A DNA stretch of 64,000 nucleotides from JANWXD01 sp035575135 (GTDB taxonomy: Bacteria > Acidobacteriota > Terriglobia > Bryobacterales > Bryobacteraceae): contig DATLYE010000023.1 of assembly GCA_035575135.1 (NCBI GenBank), forward strand, positions 124,001 to 188,000. Direction: 5' to 3'. Below the pieces are notes generated by a model, which was not told where the DNA came from, searched no databases, and worked only from the letters and a program-made list of their open reading frames with translations. This document shows positions 33,317-41,393 of this stretch, one piece after another (the first letter of the stretch is position 1; every line of letters starts with the position of its first letter). The position numbers and the translations under genes were made by a program.

Positions 33317-34917
33317 GCCACCTCCTGCGCCGGCGCGGCGGATTCGAGCGGTAACGTGATGGTGAATTCCGTTCCCTGTCCGAGAGTGGAATCCACATCC
33401 AGGCTGCCGCCATGTTCCTCGACGATTTTGCGGGCCACGGTGAGGCCAAGACCGGTACGGTGCTGGTTCTCCTTGGTGGTGAAGAAGGGCTCGAAGATCT
33501 GCGGCAGCACGTCCGGCGGGATCCCGCCGCCGGTATCCCGGACGCGGATCCGCGCTGCGGCGCCGTCCCGCTCGGTCACCACGAAAAGCCGTCCTCCCTG
33601 GGGCATGGCTTCAGCGGCATTGACCAGCAGGGCCAGCAGGGCCTGCTGGATTTGCTGGCCGTCACAGTAGCAGGGCGGCAGATCCCCGGCGAGTTGCTCG
33701 GAGATTTCAACCTGCTGGAGGTCGAGTTGATGGCGGATGAGGGCCAGCGTCTGGCGGACCAGGGCATTCAGGTCGCGCGGTTCCTTGCGCGGCGGCGCCT
33801 GGCGAGCGAAGGAGAGCAGATTCTTGACGATTTCGCCGCAGCGGTGGCTCTCACGCTCGACAATCCGGAGCTGTTCGATCAGTACGGCTTTGGTGGCCGG
33901 ATCGAGCTGATCCCGCGCCAGTGCCTTGAGAATCAGCCGTGCGTAGGTCAAGATGCCGAACAGCGGATTGTTGACTTCGTGGGCCACAACCGCCGCCAGC
34001 TTGCCGAGCGAGGCCATCTTCTCACTGGCGATGAGGCGGTTCTGGGCCTGCTGCAGCTCGCGGGTCTTGCTTTCCACCCGCTCTTCCAGCGTGCGGGCCC
34101 AGGAGCTGATCTCCTGATGGGCGCGCTCGAGGTCGGCCGTCATCTGATTGAACGATTCCGCCAGCGTTCCGAGTTCGTCGCGGGAGCGCACCGGCAAGCG
34201 GTAGGATAGGTCGCCCTGGGCCACCTTCTTGGTCCCCATGATCAGCTCCTTGACCGGCCGGTGAACCATCAAAACAATCAGCAGGACGCAGGCGGCCGAG
34301 GCCGCCAGCGCCCAGAGTACCGTGACCGCGATCAGATGACTGCGGTACTCGGCGAGCTGGCGGTCCACGCTGTCCAGCCAGAGATTGACGTCAATCACTC
34401 CCAGAATGCGACGGTCCGGCGGATGCGCGTGGCAGGCCGCCGTCCAGCAGGCCGGCTGGTTCTCGATGGGACGGATGATGCCCAGGACTCGTTGTCCGTT
34501 GGCTGTGAAGATGCGTGCCCGGTCGGGCCGCTCCAGCCGGACCAGAGGGGACGCCTGCGCATGGCAGCGGTAACAGGCTTCCGCCTGTTTATTCACTGCG
34601 GTGTTGACTTCTTTGGGATCGGTCGAGAAACTGATGCGGCCCTCTTCGTTGAAGATGCGCACCACGCGAATCCCCGGCTCGGTCCCGATGGCGGTCACCG
34701 TGTAGTACAGGGCTTCGCGGTCGTTGTGGAGCATCTGGTACCGCGTGGCCCGGAGAATGACGTCGCTGATCCGGTCGGCGCTTTGCAGGACCAGTTCCTC
34801 GGAATGGCGGCGGTGCTCGCGCAAGCTGACGTAGCTGAACAGCGCCAGAAACAGCACCACACTCCCCACTGCGCCCGCAGCCAGCTTGAAGGCGAGTGTG
34901 AACCGTAACCGCGCCAC
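33313..34917 (-). CDS. Membrane histidine kinase with heme-c-like periplasmic sensor
   Basis: A 534-residue kinase. Membrane segments lie at about 11-30 and 196-218 and enclose a periplasmic domain. That domain contains a CxxCH (Cys115-Cys118-His119) and a Cx4CH (Cys157-Cys162-His163), spacings used for covalent heme c. A HAMP domain (about 218-270), the DHp H-box VVAHEVNNPLFGIL and an ATPase domain with DTGGGIPPD and EPFFTTKENQHRTGLGL follow. The likely stimulus is redox state or a heme ligand in the periplasm, sensed beside an NrfD-type module in the same operon. It phosphorylates the overlapping NtrC-type regulator. Heme attachment is inferred from motifs only. Confidence 0.88.
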   Translation of the reverse strand: MARLRFTLAFKLAAGAVGSVVLFLALFSYVSLREHRRHSEELVLQSADRISDVILRATRYQMLHNDREALYYTVTAIGTEPGIRVVRIFNEEGRISFSTDPKEVNTAVNKQAEACYRCHAQASPLVRLERPDRARIFTANGQRVLGIIRPIENQPACWTAACHAHPPDRRILGVIDVNLWLDSVDRQLAEYRSHLIAVTVLWALAASAACVLLIVLMVHRPVKELIMGTKKVAQGDLSYRLPVRSRDELGTLAESFNQMTADLERAHQEISSWARTLEERVESKTRELQQAQNRLIASEKMASLGKLAAVVAHEVNNPLFGILTYARLILKALARDQLDPATKAVLIEQLRIVERESHRCGEIVKNLLSFARQAPPRKEPRDLNALVRQTLALIRHQLDLQQVEISEQLAGDLPPCYCDGQQIQQALLALLVNAAEAMPQGGRLFVVTERDGAAARIRVRDTGGGIPPDVLPQIFEPFFTTKENQHRTGLGLTVARKIVEEHGGSLDVDSTLGQGTEFTITLPLESAAPAQEVA

Positions 34918-34942
34918 TGCCCTCAGGATTGCTTCACCTGTT

Positions 34943-36103
34943 TCAGTCTGCTGTCGCAGGGCTGGGCTCGAGCTCGGCCGGCGCTGCCGCCGGAGTGTGC
35001 GCTGCTTCGAATACGGGCAGGTATTTCACCGCCAGCCGGAAGGCAGCAAAGCCCGCTGCGACAATGGCCAACGTAATGGAGACTTCGGTCCACTTCGGCA
35101 GATAGGTCGTGCCGGAGGCTGCCTCCATTCCGGTGATACTGACGTTCAGCCGGTGCGTGACGAAGCCGAAGATCACCATGACCGCGCACCAGTACAGGCT
35201 CCGCGGTCGGGTGCGGATGCTGCTGCGGAACAGCAGCAACATGGGAACGACGGTCAGCACCGTCTCCAGCCAGAACAGCCAGGTCTCGGTGCTCCCTTCC
35301 AGAGCTCGGGCGAGCGCGCCGCGGCGCTGCAGATCCCGGAACCGCATCGTGGAGTAGACCAGCAGCACCACTGCGAGCACACGGCCGAGACTGGCGAGCA
35401 ACGGCAATTCCAGTTGCCGCCCGAACGCCTTGCTCGAGTGCCAGGACTCGAAAATGGTCATGGCCAGTCCCACCGAGATTGCGGAAATAAAGAACAGCAG
35501 GGGCAGCAAGGGCGTGTACCAGAGGGGATGCAACTTTTCCGGAACGATGAGGTACAGGCTTCCCAGCGAGGACTGGTGCAACGTGGAAAGAATCACCCCG
35601 GCGATCACCAGAGGAATCATGGCGCGGTGCATCCACACCAGCGGCCGCCGGCGTCCGAGCCGCTCCAAGATGAGGGGGAAGACTTCGAAAAACAGAACGG
35701 TGGTGTAGAGGGTGACGCACCAGGCCACCTCGAACATGACCGAGCGCGGATTCCACATCACGAGCGGATGCCAGATCCGGTAGGGACGGCCGAGGTCATA
35801 GAGCAGAGCCACGATCACAAGTACATAACCGAGGAAGGCCGTCAGAATGGCAGGACGGACGATCGGCTCGTAGCGGCGGATGTTAAATATGTGAACCACC
35901 GCCGCCAGGGTGAAGCCGCCCGCTGCAAGGCCCACGCCGCAGAGCACGTCGAAGCCGATCCAGAGCCCCCAAGGGAACTGATCGCTCAAATGTGTGGAAG
36001 CGCCGAGGCCGCGCGTAAAGCGAATCCAGGTGGCACAGGCGGCTGCCGCCATCACCGCCAGAAACACCGCGCGCCAGAACGTGAGCGGCCACCGGAGTTT
36101 CAT
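34943..36103 (-). CDS. NrfD/HybB-type quinone-interacting membrane subunit
   Basis: A 386-residue integral membrane protein with about ten hydrophobic helices. It matches the HybB branch of the NrfD/PsrC family: FPWGLWIGFDVLCGVGLAAG, VHIFNIRRYEPIVRPAI, LLYDLGRPYRIWHPL, SVMFEVAWCVTLYTTVLFFE and LSTLHQSSLGSLYL are all family segments. These subunits pass electrons between the quinone pool and an iron-sulfur partner. The gene overlaps the ferredoxin gene by four bases and lies 25 bases before the kinase gene. No hydrogenase or molybdoenzyme catalytic gene accompanies it. Confidence 0.9.
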   Translation of the reverse strand: MKLRWPLTFWRAVFLAVMAAAACATWIRFTRGLGASTHLSDQFPWGLWIGFDVLCGVGLAAGGFTLAAVVHIFNIRRYEPIVRPAILTAFLGYVLVIVALLYDLGRPYRIWHPLVMWNPRSVMFEVAWCVTLYTTVLFFEVFPLILERLGRRRPLVWMHRAMIPLVIAGVILSTLHQSSLGSLYLIVPEKLHPLWYTPLLPLLFFISAISVGLAMTIFESWHSSKAFGRQLELPLLASLGRVLAVVLLVYSTMRFRDLQRRGALARALEGSTETWLFWLETVLTVVPMLLLFRSSIRTRPRSLYWCAVMVIFGFVTHRLNVSITGMEAASGTTYLPKWTEVSITLAIVAAGFAAFRLAVKYLPVFEAAHTPAAAPAELEPSPATAD

Positions 36104-36876
36104 GACCGTTCCCCTTTCTTCACCGGCTTTGCCGCACGCGGTCCTTCGGCAGCGGCCACCTCTTCACGGCGATGGGTGATCCAGTAGATGCTGCCGAGTA
36201 GGACGCTGCCGATCCCGACCACGTCCGGGACCAGGGACAGGGCGCGCCAGGTCAGGGCGGGAAGCGGCTCGTGCGGGAGCCGGGCCGGCAAGCCCAGCTG
36301 CGCGGGCGGAACGGCCGCCAGCATGAGGACCGACGTGCCTCCGGCCTCCCTGAGCCCGTAGATGCCGGGCCAATAATCGCCGGGACTGGCGGCAATGCGG
36401 CGCCGGGCCTCCTCAACCAGCTCCTCGCGCTTCCCGGTCACCGTAGCCCCCGTGGGACACGCCTCTGAGCAGGCGGTCGGCCGGCCATCGCGGAGCCGTT
36501 CCTCGCACAGGTTGCATTTCTTGATGCGGGGCAACAAGCGGCTCCACTCATAAACCGGAACCCCGAAGGGGCAAGCCAGCATGCAATAGCGACATCCCAT
36601 GCAGCGGCTTTCATCGTAAACAACCGGCCCGGAGAGGGTCTTCTTCAGTGCGGCCACGGGGCAGACGGAGACGCAGGCCGGGTCCAGGCAGTGCATGCAC
36701 ATGCGGCGGCCGTACACCTCTCCCCGGGTGACGACCGCCGTGAGCTTGCGCTCCGAGAGTTTTTCTTCGGCCGCAACGGCGTCGTTGTAGGGCAAGCCCC
36801 ACTTTTGGGCGCAGGCGCGTTCGCACAAGCGGCAACCGACGCAGCGCGTACTGTCGTAGAGGACCGCGAAGCTCAT
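36100..36876 (-). CDS. HybA/NrfC-like ferredoxin with four [4Fe-4S] motifs and a C-terminal membrane anchor
   Basis: A 258-residue protein. Sixteen cysteines fall in four sets: CVGCRLCERAC, CMHCLDPACVSVCP, CMGCRYCMLACP and CNLCEERL...CSEACP, as in HybA, NrfC and DmsB. A single hydrophobic segment (about 222-240, VVGIGSVLLGSIYWI) near the C-terminus should anchor it next to the NrfD subunit. Unlike HybA it has no Tat signal, because the first cysteine is at about residue 12. It therefore either faces the cytoplasm or travels with an unseen partner. It overlaps nrfD by four bases. Confidence 0.9.
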   Translation of the reverse strand: MSFAVLYDSTRCVGCRLCERACAQKWGLPYNDAVAAEEKLSERKLTAVVTRGEVYGRRMCMHCLDPACVSVCPVAALKKTLSGPVVYDESRCMGCRYCMLACPFGVPVYEWSRLLPRIKKCNLCEERLRDGRPTACSEACPTGATVTGKREELVEEARRRIAASPGDYWPGIYGLREAGGTSVLMLAAVPPAQLGLPARLPHEPLPALTWRALSLVPDVVGIGSVLLGSIYWITHRREEVAAAEGPRAAKPVKKGERS

Positions 36877-36944
36877 GACGCGTCTCCACTTCTATAATTT
36901 AGGTGTTTAACATCCGTTTATCTCCAAGCAATTCACGGTCCACT

Positions 36945-37607
36945 TTAGCGCGGCAGGAAGAACTCCTCGGTCAGCGCCTTCCAGGACTCTCCGGGGAGGG
37001 CGGAAAACAGATCCTCCACCGGGCGGCCGCCGTCCGCCGCCACCGCGCCGGCAAGCTGCGGCTGCTTGCGGTAGAGCCTCTCGACGGCTTCGCGCATCCA
37101 TTCCCGCACCAGGTTCCGGGGCACGAGGTTGCGGCTCACAGTTTCGTCGTCGGGGGAGTGGACCACGAGCAACCAGCCGGATCCGTAGGGATCGTTACGC
37201 AGAACGGCGGGATCGCGGAGCGCATCTTGGTTGACCTCCACAATCTCCCCTTCCGTGGGCGAGACCATTTCGGCCTTCTCCCCGTCGCGGTAAAAGGAAA
37301 AGATCTTCTGTCCCTGGCGAATCCAGAGTCCGGGCCGGGGCAGCTCGATGCGCGCGATCTTGCCCATCAAAGCGGCCGCAAACTCATCAATGCCGACGCG
37401 CACCAGGTTCTTCCGCTCCCTGAGGATCCAGGTATGACCGGGGTGATAGCGGAGCCGCTTGGGGACACGGAAGCCCTCGACGAAGGTCTCCTCGAACTCC
37501 GGCGCGGGACGTTCGGCGCGCGCTTCCACGGCAACCCGCTTCCGGCTCAGCAGGTAGTCAATCACGATGAAGGTGAGAAACGTCAGCAGGACTAACAGGA
37601 CGGTCAT
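36945..37607 (-). CDS. Membrane-anchored GcvH-like protein without the lipoyl lysine
   Basis: A 220-residue protein. Residues 1-20 form a membrane segment (LLVLLTFLTFIVIDYLL) and residues 53-150 are a GcvH-like fold: YHPGHTWILRE, VGIDEFAAALMGKIARIELP and EGEIVEVNQDALRDPAVL align without gaps to glycine cleavage H protein. At the lipoylation hairpin, H protein has ESVKA; here the same positions read RDGEK, so the modified lysine is Gly109, and the nearest lysine is Lys111. The C-terminal 70 residues are extra. An AAAGGAGG ribosome site fixes the start. It is first in the operon with the ferredoxin and NrfD genes, which suggests a redox or assembly role and not glycine cleavage. Confidence 0.8.
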   Translation of the reverse strand: MTVLLVLLTFLTFIVIDYLLSRKRVAVEARAERPAPEFEETFVEGFRVPKRLRYHPGHTWILRERKNLVRVGIDEFAAALMGKIARIELPRPGLWIRQGQKIFSFYRDGEKAEMVSPTEGEIVEVNQDALRDPAVLRNDPYGSGWLLVVHSPDDETVSRNLVPRNLVREWMREAVERLYRKQPQLAGAVAADGGRPVEDLFSALPGESWKALTEEFFLPR

Positions 37608-37861
37608 GGCATTGCCTCCTTTCCGGCCCGGCCCGGCTTCCCGCTCGGGGCCGGGCTCCGCCGGAGTTTACGCATCTGGGGAGCCACAACGGGGTTCGGA
37701 GAGCAAGTGCGGCCATCTGTCGTGGCGCCAGTGAATTGCGGGCCCAGTGCTGAAAGTTGCTGTACTAAGAGGGAAAAAACAGTGTTGGGATTCCCTACAG
37801 GAACGTGAAGGCGCGGTCTCCGCGGTCACCGGAAGCTGCGGTGCGGTGGACGGATAAGGGG

Positions 37862-37880
37862 GCGTTGGATTTTCCAACGC
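37862..37880 (-). terminator. Perfect hairpin downstream of the HIT gene
   Basis: Eight-base perfect arms gcgttgga and tccaacgc flank a three-T loop, 15 bases after the end of the HIT gene. It probably ends the rpsA-HU-HIT transcript, although no T-tract follows. The rest of the 288-base gap (37608-37895) has no supported gene and must hold the promoter of the GcvH-like operon. A 69-residue minus-strand frame there looks spurious. Confidence 0.5.
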
Positions 37881-37895
37881 GGGTGTGGGCCTGCG

Positions 37896-38384
37896 CTACA
37901 GGTCGCTGAGGAACGCCCGGCGCAGCTTCTCGTAGGTCACGCTCAATTCCTCGGGTAGGACGCGAGTCTCACCGATGGTCGTCATGAAATTCGAGTCTGC
38001 GGGCCATCGCGGCAGTACATGCAGGTGGATATGTCCGGCCACGCCCGCGCCGGCGCATTCGCCGATATTCATGCCGATATTGAAGCCGCGGGGTTGATAG
38101 ACCGTCCGGAGGTGGCGCTCGGAAGACCGGGCCAGCAGGATCATCTCTTCGAGGGTTTCTTCGGAGGCTTCCTCGAGCAGGGCCACGTGCTCGTAGGGCG
38201 CAATCATCAAGTGGCCGGTGGTGTAGGGGTAGAGGTTCAGGAGGATGAAGTTCTTGCGGCCGCGATGCAGGATGAAATTTTCCGCGTCGCGATCTTCAGC
38301 CGCCTTCTCGCAGAAGATGCACGCCCCTTCGCGCCCGGCTGTGCTGACGTAAGCGTAGCGCCAGGGACTCCACAGTCGGTCCAT
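37896..38384 (-). CDS. HIT-family nucleotide hydrolase/phosphorylase
   Basis: A 162-residue protein with the histidine triad HIHLHV (His118, His120, His122) followed by LPRW, as in Ap4A phosphorylase-like HIT proteins. The N-terminal DRLWSPWRYAYV is typical of this branch, and a CxxC (Cys22, Cys25) probably binds zinc. It would hydrolyse dinucleoside polyphosphates or nucleoside phosphoramidates. It lies nine bases after the HU gene, so it is the third cistron after rpsA. Confidence 0.9.
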   Translation of the reverse strand: MDRLWSPWRYAYVSTAGREGACIFCEKAAEDRDAENFILHRGRKNFILLNLYPYTTGHLMIAPYEHVALLEEASEETLEEMILLARSSERHLRTVYQPRGFNIGMNIGECAGAGVAGHIHLHVLPRWPADSNFMTTIGETRVLPEELSVTYEKLRRAFLSDL

Positions 38385-38393
38385 GATCGGCGC

Positions 38394-38741
38394 TCAGGCC
38401 GGCTGGCTCGAGCCGGAGGAGCCGGAGGCCGACCCCGGGCCTTCGCCCCCCTGCGGTTCGGTCTTCTGCTGGTTGACGAGATCCTTCAGTTCTTTGCTCG
38501 GTTTGAAATAAGGCACACGCTTGGCCGGCACCTCGACTCGTGCTCCCGTCTTCGGATTGCGCCCGATGCGCGGCCGGCGCTCCCGCGTGCGGAAGCTGCC
38601 GAAACCTCGGATCTCGATCTTGTCACCGTCGCGCAGCGAGCGCACGATGCTTTCGAAGATGGTGTCCACGATCACCTCCGAGTCCTTCCGCGTCATCTCC
38701 ACTACTCGGGAGACTTCCTCAATCAGATCCGCCTTGGTCAT
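38394..38741 (-). CDS. HU/IHF-family DNA-binding protein
   Basis: A 115-residue architectural DNA-binding protein. The core is typical (MTKADLIEEVSRV, IFESIVRSLRDGDKIEIRGF, GSFRTRERRPRIGRNPKTG, VPYFKPSKELK), including the DNA-intercalating proline in the RNPKTG arm. It resembles IHF beta, which is classically encoded right after rpsA as here. The last 25 residues are a low-complexity Gly/Ser/Gln tail not found in standard IHF or HU. Confidence 0.92.
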   Translation of the reverse strand: MTKADLIEEVSRVVEMTRKDSEVIVDTIFESIVRSLRDGDKIEIRGFGSFRTRERRPRIGRNPKTGARVEVPAKRVPYFKPSKELKDLVNQQKTEPQGGEGPGSASGSSGSSQPA

Positions 38742-38817
38742 TCTCCTCTCCTGCTGCTGATGCGCCCGGGCCGTTTGGGGCGGGCGCCCACGTTGTCTTT
38801 GGAAACCGCACTGCAGG

Positions 38818-40548
38818 TCAGGAGCGCACGTCGCCCTGACCTTTCAGATGGATGACTTCCTCGATGGTCATGGTGGCCGCGGCGGCCTGCCGCTGGTAAT
38901 CCTCCAGCCGGCTCCGTTCTTCGTCTTCGGCCACAGCTTTCAGACTCAGGCCGATGCGTTTCTCGGCTTCGTTGAGTTTGATGATCTTGAACTCCATTTC
39001 CTCGCCGATCGGAAGCGGGGATTCGTCCCGATTCCGCTCCGGAGCGCCGGGAATCTCGGAATTATGGCAAAGAGCCTCGACGCCCGGCGCCACCTCGACG
39101 AAAACGCCGAAGGCCGCAGCGCGGCAAACCCGCCCGCGGACGATGTCGCCGACCTGGTGCGAACGGAAGAACGTCTCCCAGGCGTCCGGCTGAAGCTGTT
39201 TGATGCCGAGCGACAAGCGGCGGTGGGCCGCATCGATGTGCAGGATCACGGCCTGCACCATCTGCCCCTTCTTCAGAACCTCGGAAGGATGCTTGACGCG
39301 TTTGGTCCAGGAAAGGTCCGAGACGTGGACCAATCCGTCAATGCCCTCTTCGATCTCCACGAACGCTCCAAAGTCCACCAGCTTGCGCACGCGGCCTTCC
39401 ACCACCGAACCGACACTGTAACGGGATTCGACGGTGGTCCACGGGTCGGGTTCGAGCTGCTTGAGGCCGAGCGAGATGCGCCGCTCGCGCGGCTGTACCG
39501 CCAGCACGACCGCTTCCACCTCGTCGCCGACCTTCACCACCTTGGAAGGATGCTTCATGCGGCGCGACCACGTCATCTCCGAGACGTGAATCAGGCCCTC
39601 GACACCAGGCTCCAGTTCGACAAACGCGCCGTAATCGGTGATGCTCACCACGCGCCCGATGACCCGGCTGTTGACCGGATAGCGTTCGGCGACGTTTTCC
39701 CAGGGATCCGGCAGCACCTGCTTCAAGCCGAGAGAGATCCGTTCCTTCTCGCGATCGAACTTCAGAACCTTGACGGTGATTTCATCGCCGGGATGAACGA
39801 CCTCGGAAGGATGGCCGACGCGGCCCCAGGACATGTCGCTGACGTGGAGCAACCCGTCCACGCCTCCCAGGTCCACGAAGGCGCCGTAATCCGTCAGATT
39901 CTTCACCACGCCGCGCACGATCGCGCCTTCGTGGAGGAGCTCGAGCAACGCCGCCTTGCGCGCGTTCAGCTCCTCCTCGATGGCCTGGCGCCGTGAAACG
40001 ACGACGTTACCGCGCCGCCGGTTCAGCTTCACGACTTTCACGGCGATGTCCTGGCCGATCAGGGCATCCAGGTTGTGCAGGGGACGCAGATCGGCTTGGG
40101 AGGCCGGCATAAAGGCCCTGACGCCCACGTCTACCGCCAAGCCTCCTTTGGTGCGCCCGAGGACACGGCCGGAAACCAGCAGACCTTCCCGATAGGCCGT
40201 TTCCAGGTTTTGCCACGCACGGATTCGGCGCGCCTTCTCGTGGGAGAGCAGGATGTAACCCTCGACCTCCGCGCCGTGCCGGTCCACGACCACGTCCACG
40301 ACGTCGCCGGGCTGAACCTGAATAGAGCCGTCCGGCTCCATGAACTGTTGGATGGGTACGAGACCTTCGGACTTGTAACCGACGTCAACGATCACCTCCT
40401 GGTCGGTCACCTTGAGGACGTGGCCCTGGAGAACCTCGCCTTCGGCCGGAGGCGCAAAATGGCTGTAGTCGTCGATGAGCTGTTCATAATCGAGCATCTC
40501 ACCGGCAACTTGGGGCTCCGGACGCCCGTCTGACTGGTTGCTGGCCAT
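38818..40548 (-). CDS. rpsA: 30S ribosomal protein S1
   Basis: A 576-residue protein with six S1 (OB-fold) repeats. They are visible as successive blocks such as GHVLKVTDQEVIVDVGYKSE, VKNLTDYGAFVDLGGVDGLL, GRVVSITDYGAFVELEPG, GRVRKLVDFGAFVEIEEG and GRVCRAAAFGVFVEVAPG, with the first two diverged for ribosome and S2 docking. It delivers mRNA to the 30S subunit. The start is ATG 40548 with GGAG upstream; the longer frame to 40605 adds a basic stretch not seen in S1. A near-consensus promoter lies about 160 bases before it. A second S1-like gene lies at 42387-44090. Confidence 0.95.
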   Translation of the reverse strand: MASNQSDGRPEPQVAGEMLDYEQLIDDYSHFAPPAEGEVLQGHVLKVTDQEVIVDVGYKSEGLVPIQQFMEPDGSIQVQPGDVVDVVVDRHGAEVEGYILLSHEKARRIRAWQNLETAYREGLLVSGRVLGRTKGGLAVDVGVRAFMPASQADLRPLHNLDALIGQDIAVKVVKLNRRRGNVVVSRRQAIEEELNARKAALLELLHEGAIVRGVVKNLTDYGAFVDLGGVDGLLHVSDMSWGRVGHPSEVVHPGDEITVKVLKFDREKERISLGLKQVLPDPWENVAERYPVNSRVIGRVVSITDYGAFVELEPGVEGLIHVSEMTWSRRMKHPSKVVKVGDEVEAVVLAVQPRERRISLGLKQLEPDPWTTVESRYSVGSVVEGRVRKLVDFGAFVEIEEGIDGLVHVSDLSWTKRVKHPSEVLKKGQMVQAVILHIDAAHRRLSLGIKQLQPDAWETFFRSHQVGDIVRGRVCRAAAFGVFVEVAPGVEALCHNSEIPGAPERNRDESPLPIGEEMEFKIIKLNEAEKRIGLSLKAVAEDEERSRLEDYQRQAAAATMTIEEVIHLKGQGDVRS

Positions 40549-40706
40549 GGCCACGTCTCCACGAGAGCCGACCCGTCGGGACCGAATCAGGCCGCTGCGA
40601 CGCACAATCGTGCCCGGGGAGGAACTCTGAGAAGGTGTTTGGTCTCGACACTGTAGCGGCCCCGCGACGTCGCACCCGAAAACTTCGACGGATCAATACG
40701 TTACAA

Positions 40707-40736
40707 AATATAGCCGAGCCACGCCGGAATTGTCAA
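40707..40736 (-). promoter_or_regulatory. Sigma-70 promoter of rpsA
   Basis: On the minus strand TTGACA (40731-40736) and TATATT (40707-40712) are separated by 18 bases. The predicted transcript starts near 40700 and has a leader of about 150 bases. No other candidate this good is visible in the 232-base gap. Confidence 0.7.
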
Positions 40737-40780
40737 CTCGCAAGACAACTCGCGGCGCCTCTAAGCTTCGCGAGCGCCTT

Positions 40781-41380
40781 TTAGCGCCGGGGAAACCTCG
40801 GGTCGGCTTTGATCTCCTCGATCTGTGCGGTGTGGCGCTCAGCGTGGGCTGCCAGCAACAGAAGCCACTGGTAGGCATCCATGTGCTCGCGGACCGGGTG
40901 AGGCGCCATGTGCGCGCGCAGATCCTCCTGCGTTGCTTCCACGAAAGCAATGGTGCGATCCCGGCTCTGCTTGAAGTGTTCGATCAGCGATTCCTTGGTC
41001 GGCCACTTCCCTGAAGGGCGCAAAAACTCGGGAGCCTGCGCCCTCTGGCTGCGGTCTTTGACCATGCGAATCAGCTGTTCGTCGTCGGCTCGCGTGGCGC
41101 GCGGCACGCCCGTTGCGGGCGGGGATTTGAGAATCTTTTCCGTCACCAGCTGGAAGATCGCGTCTTCGGTCAGGACAATGTGCTCGGCACACTCGGCGAT
41201 GGACCAGCGGTCCGGGGCCGGTTTGAACTTCCACTGGGCTTCCGAAAGACCCTCGACAGCGTCCAGGAAAAGTTTGCGACTTGCATGCAAGTGGCTCATG
41301 GCAAAGTCGCGATCACCCTGCGTCAGCGTCGCGGCCACTGCGGCCACCGCAAGACTAAGCCAGGGGGCAACACGCTTCAT
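40781..41380 (-). CDS. Exported DinB-family protein
   Basis: A 199-residue protein. The DinB four-helix bundle has the usual histidine positions: an early HLHASRKLFLD, AECAEHIVLTED in the middle and LAAHAERHTAQIEEI at the end, which together form the metal triad of the family. DinB proteins are metal-dependent thiol-linked enzymes of mostly unknown substrate. A signal peptide (about residues 1-20) precedes the bundle, which is unusual since many DinB proteins are cytoplasmic. AAGGAGAG lies six bases before ATG 41380. It follows the aldo/keto reductase gene by 13 bases. Confidence 0.82.
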   Translation of the reverse strand: MKRVAPWLSLAVAAVAATLTQGDRDFAMSHLHASRKLFLDAVEGLSEAQWKFKPAPDRWSIAECAEHIVLTEDAIFQLVTEKILKSPPATGVPRATRADDEQLIRMVKDRSQRAQAPEFLRPSGKWPTKESLIEHFKQSRDRTIAFVEATQEDLRAHMAPHPVREHMDAYQWLLLLAAHAERHTAQIEEIKADPRFPRR

Positions 41381-41393
41381 GGGAGACTCTCCT

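Noticed and set aside
37709..37723. Sigma-54-like TGGC...TTGC on the minus strand upstream of the GcvH-like operon
   Set aside because: TGGC and TTGC are five bases apart where seven are required, and sigma-54 spacing is strict. No better match was found in 37608-37895.
37668..37877. 69-codon minus-strand frame between the HIT and GcvH-like genes
   Set aside because: No ribosome site, low-complexity start, and it overlaps the HIT terminator hairpin.
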